Assembly: GCA_035378985.1 (NCBI GenBank) | Contig: DAOSUR010000026.1 | Location: forward strand, 1 to 17,575 | Length of the DNA: 17,575 nucleotides | Source: Anaerohalosphaeraceae bacterium | GTDB taxonomy: Bacteria; Planctomycetota; Phycisphaerae; Sedimentisphaerales; Anaerohalosphaeraceae | Direction: 5' to 3' | Shown here: piece by piece, positions 1 to 5,415 of the stretch | Numbering within the stretch: the stretch's first letter is position 1 | How the letters are laid out: the number at the start of each line of letters is the position of its first letter | Notes under the pieces: generated by a model | What the model saw: only the letters and a program-made list of their open reading frames with translations | Databases searched by the model: none | Told to the model about the DNA's origin: nothing | Program-made: the position numbers and the translations under genes

Positions 1-800
1 CCGCTGGGCCATGCGGCCAGCACCGGAATGCCGCGCGAGCGGAACTGGTCGAGCGTCTCATTGCCCTTGCGGGCCGCATCCGACTGAATCGTCTTGAGCA
101 GCTGATTGTTGCCGGCCAATATCAGCGTGCTGCCGTTCTCGCCGATAATCTGCCGCAGCTGATTGAGTTTCGCGACGGTCAGTCCGCTGCACTCATCCAA
201 CAGCAGCGTGCGTTCACGTTTGAGCAGATGTTCACGGATGCGGCTGGTGAGTGTTTTCATCCCGCCGTACGAGTCCAGGTCCATCGCCGCCGCAATCGCC
301 GCAAACATCGCCACGCTGGTCATCGTGTCGTCGAGCTTGACATAGATGGCCGCCGGGTGGACCGCCGCATACTGCCGCAGGCAGATCGATTTGCCGTGCC
401 CGGCATCGCCGATGATGACGGCAATGCGTCCCTCACCCGGCTGCGTAAAGGATTCGGCTTGTTTGATGACTGCAAAGATGGCCTTGGCAATCGTCGTCTC
501 CACATAGGGTGATTCTTTTTTCCGCTCGGCCCGCTTGGCCGTTCGGTTCATATAATCCACCAATCGGGCGGCAATTTTTTTCGAGTCCCCCTCATACTTG
601 CCCAGCAGAAACTGCGACAGGGCCGCCAGCGACACACCGATGGAGGCCGCCAGCTCGCCTCGCGTTATGCCGTACTGATCGCAGAAGGCGATCACCTTGT
701 TGCAGAAGTGCCTGACCTCATCCTTGCTTTCCATATTCGGCATCCCTACCAATACTTTTCGGGCCTCCTGCTCGAGCGTTTCGAGCAGCTTTTTATTCAT
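1..800 (-). CDS. MuB-like AAA+ ATPase, transposition target protein (partial, C-terminus beyond the left edge)
   Basis: In Mu, MuB is an ATP-dependent DNA-binding protein that selects target DNA and activates the transposase. I read 266 codons from an ATG at 800-798 without a stop to the window edge. Residues about 40-70 form a lambda-repressor-like helix-turn-helix (ITRGELAASIGVSLAALSQF), as in the N-terminus of MuB. Walker A is GDAGHGKS (131-138), Walker B is LLLDEC (199-204, D202/E203), and LILAGNN (226-232) is a sensor-1-like segment. The start lies 3 nt after the transposase stop, so the two are in one operon in the A-then-B order of Mu. No strong Shine-Dalgarno site is seen, which suggests coupling to the upstream gene. 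The C-terminal part is missing only because the window ends. An IstB/TniC-type ATPase is the alternative, but the N-terminal HTH and the neighbour favour MuB. Confidence 0.88.
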   Translation of the reverse strand, partial: MNKKLLETLEQEARKVLVGMPNMESKDEVRHFCNKVIAFCDQYGITRGELAASIGVSLAALSQFLLGKYEGDSKKIAARLVDYMNRTAKRAERKKESPYVETTIAKAIFAVIKQAESFTQPGEGRIAVIIGDAGHGKSICLRQYAAVHPAAIYVKLDDTMTSVAMFAAIAAAMDLDSYGGMKTLTSRIREHLLKRERTLLLDECSGLTVAKLNQLRQIIGENGSTLILAGNNQLLKTIQSDAARKGNETLDQFRSRGIPVLAAWPS

Positions 801-803
801 CGT

Positions 804-2756
804 TTAATCCCAATTTAAATGCATTTTTTCCTGTTCCGCACCCGCCTCAATCTCCAGCGTCGGCAGCGGCTTCGGCTCGGCCCGCATTGTGTCATACTCA
901 ATCTGCAGGTCCGCCACATAGTGAATCGCCTCGCCGCCGGCCGCCCGCCGCACCTGTTTAATCTGCGCCATCCGCTGGTGCTCGCGGACCTGGCCGTCCA
1001 TCACCGTCGCTACCGGCCGAATCACCGGTTTTTCCGGCTCCGGCATCGGCCGCGTCCGCGCCTGCATCGCCGCCAGCGTCAGCGTCGTTAAATCCATCGC
1101 CGCCGTTCTGGCTGCCGGAGCGGCCTGCTTCACCAATCGCTTGGCCTTGGCCTGCATCGCCCGAGCCTGCCGAAGGGCCGCATCATCCGCGCCGCCGTAG
1201 GCTACCATCTTCCACTGTTCGGCGATGCAGATGAGCTTGTAGGTATTCGGCTCGTATACCCAGACCTTCGTGAGATCCTCCGGGTCCCAGGCCGCGCGGA
1301 CCTTTTTGCCCTGCCAGGCCAGCAGTGCCGGCTCGGCCGCCCCGTAATCCAGTCCCCGGATGCGGATGCCGTTCTTGCCGACCGTCAGCAGGCCGCTCCA
1401 GCAGCGGCACATCAGGTCCAGCACCCCTTCGGCCGTCACGCGCCGCACCGAGCGCTGCTGTATCACTTCCAACGGACTCTTGCCGTCCATCCCGCGTCCC
1501 TGATGCGCCGTGCGGTTGTAGATTTGGATATAGGTTTCGGCCTGCGAGCGGAACTCCTCCAGCGTCGGCGCCGCTGCTGCAAAGGTCTCCGATTTCATTT
1601 TATCAAAGAGATCCTCCGGCCGCGTCTGTGTCGTCCGTCCGCACCAGGTGGCGAATGTGCGGCAGAACTGCTGCTCGAACCTGTCAAACCACCTCTCGAT
1701 GCACTTGCTCTGCGGATGGTATGGGATCGCAAACGACACGCCCACACCCAGCAGGGCATATAATCCGGCCGTCACCTCCTCATCCAGCCGCAGCCCCTGC
1801 AGTTTGCGGCGCTGCTTGGTGACGCCCGTAAACATCTCGCAGTCGTAGTCCTTGCCGTTGTCGATCTTGACCGACTCCGGCAGCCCCCACTGCCGGCATC
1901 CGGCCCGGAAGGCCTGCAGGATCGTCGTGCTGCTGGGCTGCTCGCTGATTACCCAGCCGACGATTGTGCGGCTCCTCATATCCTGCCAGGCCGTAATCCA
2001 CGGCCGCACCCATCGCCCGTTCGCTCGCACCCATACATCGCACTGATGATGATCACCGACCCAGACCGCCCCGGGTGCAATGCTCTCCGGGTCCGTCTTG
2101 AGATACGGCGCATACTTGGCCTCATACGCCGCGCGTCCGTCCCGATGCAGCACCTGCACCGGCATTGGGATCCGCTCGTTAATCAGCTGCTGCATCCGCC
2201 GCAGCGATGGAATCGTCCAGCCGCGATGCTGGCTTTGATTCAGGTAGCACAGGTTCCGCCAGCACATCGCCGCCGACGGCTTCTGTTCCACCAGATACAT
2301 CCGGCAGAACTCCTCCCAGGCCTCCGGACTGATCTCCGCCTCCGCCGCCCGCCGGCTTCGCCCATCCGCCAGCCCGGCCGGTCCCAGCGTCCGAAGCTGT
2401 CTGCGCCACCAATAAAGCGTCCGCAGCGGGATCTGCATCTTGGCGGCAAATTGTTCAGCCGCCGCCGTCCGGCTGATCCGCAGCGATTCGGCGTGGGCCA
2501 CAAACAAATCCATCTCCCGCAGGATCGCTATTCGCCGCAAAACCGTCTGCCGCTGCACCTCCGGCAGCTCCTCCAGATCCGTTTTCGGGTTTTCTGCGGC
2601 GGAGGCCGCCTGCAGGTCCGGATGCGCCGTCGACGGAATCCGCCAACTGCGTCCGGATTTATAGGCCCCCGGAAGCCGGCCTGCTTCACACAGCCGTCGG
2701 ATCTGACCCTGGCTCTTTTTCAGCCGTTCTGCTGCTTGTTGTATTGTCCAATCCAT
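804..2756 (-). CDS. MuA-like DDE transposase
   Basis: Catalyses donor-end nicking and strand transfer for replicative transposition of the phage genome. The protein has 650 residues, close to MuA (663). Residues 1-45 (WTIQQAAERLKKSQGQIRRL) form an excisionase/MerR-like winged helix, followed by a second HTH at about 70-125. The integrase-fold catalytic core spans about 225-370: D235 (WVGDHHQCDVW), D299 (VKIDNGKDYD) and E354 (SKCIERWF) make the DDE triad in contexts like those of MuA. About 440-520 looks like the Mu transposase C-terminal beta-barrel, and the basic Ala-rich tail would be the MuB/ClpX-contact region. The first 71 bases overlap the upstream zinc-ribbon gene. The ATG directly follows seven A residues and has no clear Shine-Dalgarno site, so translational coupling is likely. 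The start is supported by the HTH beginning at residue 2. No disruption is visible. Confidence 0.93.
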   Translation of the reverse strand: MDWTIQQAAERLKKSQGQIRRLCEAGRLPGAYKSGRSWRIPSTAHPDLQAASAAENPKTDLEELPEVQRQTVLRRIAILREMDLFVAHAESLRISRTAAAEQFAAKMQIPLRTLYWWRRQLRTLGPAGLADGRSRRAAEAEISPEAWEEFCRMYLVEQKPSAAMCWRNLCYLNQSQHRGWTIPSLRRMQQLINERIPMPVQVLHRDGRAAYEAKYAPYLKTDPESIAPGAVWVGDHHQCDVWVRANGRWVRPWITAWQDMRSRTIVGWVISEQPSSTTILQAFRAGCRQWGLPESVKIDNGKDYDCEMFTGVTKQRRKLQGLRLDEEVTAGLYALLGVGVSFAIPYHPQSKCIERWFDRFEQQFCRTFATWCGRTTQTRPEDLFDKMKSETFAAAAPTLEEFRSQAETYIQIYNRTAHQGRGMDGKSPLEVIQQRSVRRVTAEGVLDLMCRCWSGLLTVGKNGIRIRGLDYGAAEPALLAWQGKKVRAAWDPEDLTKVWVYEPNTYKLICIAEQWKMVAYGGADDAALRQARAMQAKAKRLVKQAAPAARTAAMDLTTLTLAAMQARTRPMPEPEKPVIRPVATVMDGQVREHQRMAQIKQVRRAAGGEAIHYVADLQIEYDTMRAEPKPLPTLEIEAGAEQEKMHLNWD

Positions 2757-3228
2757 TTTTTTTCAGCTTTGCCGTCACAATGCTTTTGACGGCATTTAAG
2801 ACGACTTGAATCAATTCCACCATTGCCGCCAATTCGATCCGCAGGGCCTTATCCAGATTTTCAGCGCTGACTTCAACGGCATAGTCTCCCTGACCGAATT
2901 TCAGAACCGGCCCTTCGTCATCCGCCTTCGGACTTTCCGGCGGCAGGGGCGTCATCAAAACCCATTGGCCGCTGTCGGTCGGCACCGGCACGTTATGCAC
3001 CAAATCATACGGCAGATATTGATGCACAATCCATCTGCCGCTCATTCCGGGCGTCTGCATCAGGATGGCCCCCTTTTGGCAGTCAAAGCACCAGCCCTGC
3101 ACCAGCCGCCAGGTGCGTCCCTTTGCCTGATAGGGCTCATGCACGACCGGATAGGGCAGATACCGATAGCAGTGGGGGCAGATGCCCCCTTGTACATATT
3201 TGGCCTCTTGCGTCTCCTGCTTAGGCAT
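2686..3228 (-). CDS. early-operon zinc-ribbon protein of unknown function
   Basis: I do not recognise the family. The product has about 180 residues. Two Cys pairs, CPHC near residue 17 and CFDC near residue 47, are spaced like a zinc ribbon, with a hydrophobic, aromatic-rich stretch between and after them. The C-terminal third is a probable helix (residues about 120-165) with a charged tail. Two in-frame ATGs lie six bases apart (3234 and 3228). I prefer 3228 because the GAGGAG site is about 7 nt upstream of it and only 1-2 nt upstream of the other. That Shine-Dalgarno site overlaps the stop of the preceding gene, and the 3' end overlaps the transposase start by 71 bases, so the gene sits inside a tightly coupled early operon. 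A DNA- or protein-binding accessory role in transposition or early regulation is a guess from position only. Confidence 0.72.
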   Translation of the reverse strand: MPKQETQEAKYVQGGICPHCYRYLPYPVVHEPYQAKGRTWRLVQGWCFDCQKGAILMQTPGMSGRWIVHQYLPYDLVHNVPVPTDSGQWVLMTPLPPESPKADDEGPVLKFGQGDYAVEVSAENLDKALRIELAAMVELIQVVLNAVKSIVTAKLKKNGLDNTTSSRTAEKEPGSDPTAV

Positions 3229-3239
3229 TATCATTCTCC

Positions 3240-3533
3240 TCAGCAGGCCCGCCGGGGGCTGTGCGGCATCGCTTTCTTCGGCGGTTCACAGCCGGACCGC
3301 CGGGAGGCGGTCTTCGGACCCTGGCGGGCGGTTTGAGTTAATTCCAGATTGCTTCCGCAGCAGATGGTCTTAACAAACCGATGCGGCTGCGGATTGGTGT
3401 TATAATCGCCGATCGGCAGATGATTTTTTTGGCTGCAGTAGGGACACTCAAAGACCAAAAACTGCAGACCTCGCCGCCGACGTACCGATGCATGGACTTT
3501 CCTAAGCGGCATGAGTCCCTCCTTTCGCTCCAT
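3240..3533 (-). CDS. first gene of the early operon; small zinc-ribbon protein of unknown function
   Basis: A 97-residue product from the first ATG (3533), or 90 from the second (3512). It has a CPYC pair (C30, C33) and a second CC pair (C58, C59), consistent with a treble-clef or zinc-ribbon fold. The N-terminus is basic (RKVHASVRRRR) and the C-terminus basic and Pro-rich. Its two possible starts arise from a perfect 21-bp tandem repeat that doubles both the Shine-Dalgarno site (AAAGGAGGG) and the ATG, in frame. Translation from the upstream start adds the seven residues MERKEGL. It precedes the second zinc-ribbon gene by a few bases, with that gene's Shine-Dalgarno at its stop. The family is not recognised; no function is assigned. 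Confidence 0.65.
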   Translation of the reverse strand: MERKEGLMPLRKVHASVRRRRGLQFLVFECPYCSQKNHLPIGDYNTNPQPHRFVKTICCGSNLELTQTARQGPKTASRRSGCEPPKKAMPHSPRRAC

Positions 3534-3551
3534 GAGTCCCTCCTTTCGCTC
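3510..3551 (-). repeat. perfect 21-bp tandem duplication containing a Shine-Dalgarno site and start codon
   Basis: Plus-strand units 3510-3530 and 3531-3551 are identical. On the minus strand each reads GAGCGAAAGGAGGGACTCAT plus G, giving a strong Shine-Dalgarno (AAAGGAGGG) five bases before an ATG. Because 21 is a multiple of three, both starts are in the same frame. The duplication therefore gives the early operon two equivalent initiation sites. Confidence 0.9.
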
Positions 3552-3556
3552 TGGGG

Positions 3557-3597
3557 AAAAACGACCGGGTGGTGAAGGAGGAAGCCCCGCCCGGTCG
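3557..3597 (-). terminator. intrinsic-terminator-like hairpin (possible attenuator) just before the early operon
   Basis: On the minus strand CGACCGGG (3597-3590) pairs with CCCGGTCG (3569-3562), a perfect 8-bp stem followed at once by five T residues (3561-3557). The 20-nt loop contains CTTCCTCCTT, which includes a 7-nt complement (CCTCCTT) to the AAGGAGG of the two Shine-Dalgarno sites that begin about 10 nt downstream. It could end a short leader RNA, attenuate the early operon, or mask its ribosome-binding sites. The large loop makes it weaker than a classical terminator. Confidence 0.55.
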
Positions 3598-3682
3598 CCA
3601 GGAGTGAAGAACCTTTAAAAAGCAGGCGGGGAGGGAGTCCAATGCAGCGGCCCCACCCGCTTCGGAGGAGGATGAGGACGAA

Positions 3683-3718
3683 TACAGCCGGCCCCGCTTT
3701 GGAGCGGGTCCGGCTGTA
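3683..3718 (-). promoter_or_regulatory. 16-bp stem-loop in the early leader
   Basis: The arms 3683-3698 (TACAGCCGGCCCCGCT) and 3703-3718 (AGCGGGTCCGGCTGTA) are inverted repeats with a single mismatch and a 4-nt loop. No T-run follows on either strand, so it is more likely an RNA structural element or a protein-binding palindrome than a terminator. Confidence 0.6.
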
Positions 3719-3723
3719 CGAGG

Positions 3724-3750
3724 GGACAGATGGGAGGGTGGCATCTGTCC
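3724..3750 (-). promoter_or_regulatory. perfect 9-bp stem-loop with a C-rich loop on the minus strand
   Basis: GGACAGATG (3724-3732) and CATCTGTCC (3742-3750) are perfect inverted repeats around a 9-nt loop. On the minus strand the loop reads CCACCCTCC, which contains CCCTCC, the complement of the GGAGGG in the Shine-Dalgarno sites of the downstream gene. It lies five bases from the 3683-3718 stem-loop. Confidence 0.55.
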
Positions 3751-3877
3751 GGAAAGGAGAAAACATCGGATCGGATCAGCCGACAACTCGCGGCCTGCTC
3801 GATCGAAAGATTTCGCGTTTTTTATGAACATATTTTCTCTGTAGGCCGCAGGCCTTTCTCAAAAACTTTCTTTTAAA

Positions 3878-3905
3878 GCGGACTGCCGCCGAAACGGCAG
3901 CCCGC
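3878..3905 (-). terminator. terminator-like hairpin after the leftward regulator gene
   Basis: On the minus strand GCGGGCTGCCG pairs with CGGCAGTCCGC (11-bp stem, one G-T pair) around a 6-nt loop, then TTTAAAAG. It starts a few bases after the stop of the 3914-4177 gene. The T-run is short, so termination may be partial. Confidence 0.55.
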
Positions 3906-3913
3906 CGAAATAC

Positions 3914-4177
3914 TCAGCCGGTCGCCTCCGGCTGCGATTCTCGGAAAACTTGAAACTCGCCATCCAATTCCCGCTGCTTGGCGTTCAGGATTGGGGAGAA
4001 ATCTCCCGCCTCCAGGGATTTTTCCAGCAGGAAAATGCCAGATGACATCAGAGTTTTTAGGGAATAGCCAGTCAATTTCTTCATCCTTCGGGCTGTTTCG
4101 GAAGCGATGGGAGTGAGCATCTGTCCGACCCTTGTTCGGTGGGATGAGTGTCGTCGATTTTTCCTATTTGTGACCAT
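3914..4177 (-). CDS. small regulator, probable ribbon-helix-helix-like protein; candidate phage repressor or Cro/Ner analogue
   Basis: An 87-residue protein from the ATG at 4177; a GTG three codons upstream (4186) is an alternative. The N-terminus is very basic (VTNRKNRRHSSHRTR). The core, LTPIASETARRMKKLTGYSLKTLMSSGIFLLEKS, has the strand-helix-turn-helix spacing of ribbon-helix-helix proteins and resembles residues about 8-40 of the divergent gene at 4332: both have RM, then G-Y, then a small-residue Gly and a hydrophobic run ending in a charged pair. It is the only gene in the leftward unit before its own terminator-like hairpin, so it could be expressed separately from the transposition operon, as expected of a repressor. 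The family assignment is by eye only and remains uncertain. Confidence 0.6.
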   Translation of the reverse strand: MVTNRKNRRHSSHRTRVGQMLTPIASETARRMKKLTGYSLKTLMSSGIFLLEKSLEAGDFSPILNAKQRELDGEFQVFRESQPEATG

Positions 4178-4189
4178 AATCTGCACCCT

Positions 4190-4218
4190 ATTCTATCTTT
4201 CGGGAAAAGTCAACATAA
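4190..4218 (-). promoter_or_regulatory. weak candidate promoter for the leftward regulator
   Basis: On the minus strand TAGAAT (4195-4190) is a good -10, with TTATGT (4218-4213) 17 bases upstream as a poor -35. A TTGACT (4213-4208) is also present, but with a 12-base spacer. If the TAGAAT is used, transcription would begin about six bases before the ATG at 4177. Confidence 0.3.
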
Positions 4219-4291
4219 AAAATTAGCTATTTGGATTATTTTTTAATTCAGATGCAGTAAAAAATATTCTAATGCCTTAGGAAATAAAGAT

Positions 4292-4320
4292 TTGCATTTG
4301 CACAAAAAAAATGCTATACT
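4292..4320 (+). promoter_or_regulatory. sigma-70-type promoter for the rightward regulator
   Basis: TTGCAT (4292-4297), a 17-base spacer with an A8 run, and TATACT (4315-4320) make a close match to the -35/-10 consensus. The -35 lies in a doubled TTTGCA (4291-4302). Predicted initiation near 4326-4328 leaves only about 4-6 bases before the ATG at 4332. Confidence 0.65.
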
Positions 4321-4331
4321 CTAAAAAAAAT

Positions 4332-4868
4332 ATGGCTAAGAAACGATATACCATGCATTTTACCGATGTCACGCTTCGGATGATTCAGTCTCTGGAGAAG
4401 CGTGGATACATGATTCGGCAGATTGTCAATGCCGGCGTGGTCTTATTCCATCAGGCGGATATGGCCAAACGCGGCCAGGCGACTGCCATCGCCCACGGCA
4501 TGCTCAAAGAAGAGCTCTGCGACATCCTTGAGCAAATCCAGGAAACCGTGGAATGGATGGAAAGCATCAAACAAAAAGAAGAGGTCTTTACCCGGGAAGA
4601 AATCGAACTCGCTCAAAAAATCAAATCCATACAAAAACAGCCAAAAGGACCGGTCTCTGGGGTCCGGAGGAGAGATTACAGGGATCGGTGTTTTCATTTT
4701 TTGCTTGGGGTGGTTGATTTTTTTTGCATCCCTTTCTCGGGGGTATTGGGAATCCATCTGGGTCCCGATTGCCGGAGCTTTTTTGACTGCAGCCGGACGG
4801 TTGCTGCGGCATCTGGATCAGATCGAAAGAACTTTAAAAAAATTTTTAGAAAAAAACTTGACAGATAA
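4332..4868 (+). CDS. divergent regulator (ribbon-helix-helix-like N-terminus, coiled coil); reading frame probably switches near 4640-4675
   Basis: The ATG at 4332 is chosen because an earlier ATG (4311) lies inside the promoter. Residues 1-40 (MAKKRYTMHFTDVTLRMIQS then EKRGYMIRQIVNAGVVLFHQ) look like a ribbon-helix-helix domain and resemble the divergent gene at 3914-4177. Residues about 50-105 are charged and helical, probably coiled coil (ELCDILEQIQETVEWMESI). After about residue 108 this frame becomes Cys/Phe-rich and protein-like features pass to the +1 frame, which codes a clean two-helix membrane segment to 4878. The last 60 residues given by this frame are therefore suspect. Either an indel or a programmed +1 shift joins the two frames, or a second gene starts inside. 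A DNA-binding role is inferred; no Shine-Dalgarno site precedes the start. Confidence 0.6.
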   Translation: MAKKRYTMHFTDVTLRMIQSLEKRGYMIRQIVNAGVVLFHQADMAKRGQATAIAHGMLKEELCDILEQIQETVEWMESIKQKEEVFTREEIELAQKIKSIQKQPKGPVSGVRRRDYRDRCFHFLLGVVDFFCIPFSGVLGIHLGPDCRSFFDCSRTVAAASGSDRKNFKKIFRKKLDR

Positions 4869-4878
4869 AACACAGTAG
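4675..4878 (+). CDS. two-helix membrane segment in the +1 frame: C-terminus of the preceding regulator, or a separate holin-like protein
   Basis: In the +1 frame relative to the 4332 gene, this stretch codes GIGVFIFCLGWLIFFASL, a short loop, WVPIAGAFLTAAGRLL and then a charged helix rich in Lys/Glu: two membrane helices and a basic tail. No ATG, GTG or TTG lies near its beginning in this frame. The only initiation signal is a good GGAGG (4666-4670) four bases before an ATT at 4675, and ATT is a rare start codon. If a separate gene, its size (about 67 residues) and position before the lysis genes would suit a small holin. If joined by a frameshift, it would tether the regulator to the membrane. 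The coordinates mark the part I trust, not a proven start. Confidence 0.5.
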   Translation: MTGIGVFIFCLGWLIFFASLSRGYWESIWVPIAGAFLTAAGRLLRHLDQIERTLKKFLEKNLTDKTQ

Positions 4879-4901
4879 CCGATAGTAAAAACAGCAATAC
4901 T

Positions 4902-4949
4902 AAACCGGTCGCCTCCGGAGATGCTCTGTCTGGAGGCGTCCGGTTTTTT
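4902..4949 (+). terminator. strong intrinsic terminator closing the regulator unit
   Basis: AAACCGGTCGCCTCC (4902-4916) pairs with GGAGGCGTCCGGTTT (4932-4946) with one mismatch, followed by a run of T residues to 4949. It separates the regulator transcript from the lysis and late genes, which must then have their own promoter or an antitermination mechanism. I could not find a convincing promoter between 4950 and 4998. Confidence 0.85.
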
Positions 4950-4998
4950 GGTCAGATGCCTCCAAAAAAGGATTTAAATTTTTGGAAAGGAATCCGCC

Positions 4999-5415
4999 AT
5001 GAAATATTTTGCAGTCCTCCTCCTCCCCTTTTTCATCGGCTGTTCCGGCGGCAGCGGTGAATTTGCCGCCGGCGCAGCGGCCGGCGGGGCCCTCACCGGG
5101 GCCCTGGCTGTCTATCAGCAGCACCAGCAGGACCTGGCCGCCCGCTACGAGCAGGCCCTCAAAGAGCAGGAGCAGGCCGTTACGCTCACCGAGCAGCAGG
5201 CCGCCAAGCTCAAAGCCGAGGCCCTGCAAAAAGAGCTGCAGGAGACCCAGAAGAAGGTCATATTGCTGGAAACAGCCAAAACAGCCGTTGACTCCTCCGC
5301 TTCCGTCGATTGGACCGGCCCGCAGGCGGTCAGCGGATTTACCACCGCCGCCTCCGTCCTGTTGGCCTCGTACCTTTTGAGCCGCAAAAAAAGTAAATCA
5401 TGGAGACGCCGCTGA
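4999..5415 (+). CDS. lipoprotein with coiled coil and C-terminal membrane helix; candidate unimolecular spanin
   Basis: A 138-residue product preceded by AAAGGAATCCGCC. The N-terminus (MKYFAVLLLPFFIGC) is a lipoprotein signal with lipobox Cys15. A Gly/Ala-rich stretch (21-36) and a Gln/Glu/Lys-rich coiled coil (about 37-95) follow. Near the C-terminus GFTTAASVLLASYLLSRKK (about 113-131) is one membrane helix followed by basic residues. Outer-membrane lipid anchor, periplasmic helix and inner-membrane anchor in one chain is the plan of unimolecular spanins such as T1 gp11, which fuse the two membranes at the end of lysis. The next gene starts inside its last codons (16-base overlap) and codes a probable cell-wall hydrolase, which supports a lysis role. 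A structural or exclusion lipoprotein is the alternative. Confidence 0.7.
   Translation: MKYFAVLLLPFFIGCSGGSGEFAAGAAAGGALTGALAVYQQHQQDLAARYEQALKEQEQAVTLTEQQAAKLKAEALQKELQETQKKVILLETAKTAVDSSASVDWTGPQAVSGFTTAASVLLASYLLSRKKSKSWRRR

Larger units (their letters stand above)
3552..3913 (-). other. gene-free structured leader/control region upstream of the early operon
   Basis: I see no convincing gene in these roughly 360 bases. Open frames crossing it on the minus strand are low-complexity or have poor codon patterns. What it holds is structure: three good hairpins (3562-3597, 3683-3718, 3724-3750) and a terminator-like hairpin for the gene to its right (3878-3905). The bases 3800-3880 are AT-rich and could contain the promoter of the leftward operon, but I could not place a clear -35/-10 pair. 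Confidence 0.5.

Noticed and set aside
2046..2789. Long plus-strand open frame (247 codons) opposite the transposase start
   Set aside because: It is antisense to the DDE transposase, which has clear catalytic motifs. The product is Arg/Pro/His-rich with no domain, typical of a GC-rich shadow frame.
3338..3831. Minus-strand open frames of 109 and 142 codons crossing the hairpin region
   Set aside because: Low-complexity Ser/Arg/Pro-rich products that run through three strong hairpins and the duplicated ribosome-binding site; weak or no Shine-Dalgarno sites. The region reads better as a leader.
4932..4964. Alternative hairpin (GGAGGCGTC with GATGCCTCC) that excludes the terminator stem at 4902-4949
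   Set aside because: Its right arm lies downstream of the terminator U-run, so it would not yet be transcribed when termination is decided. A classical antiterminator role is unlikely.
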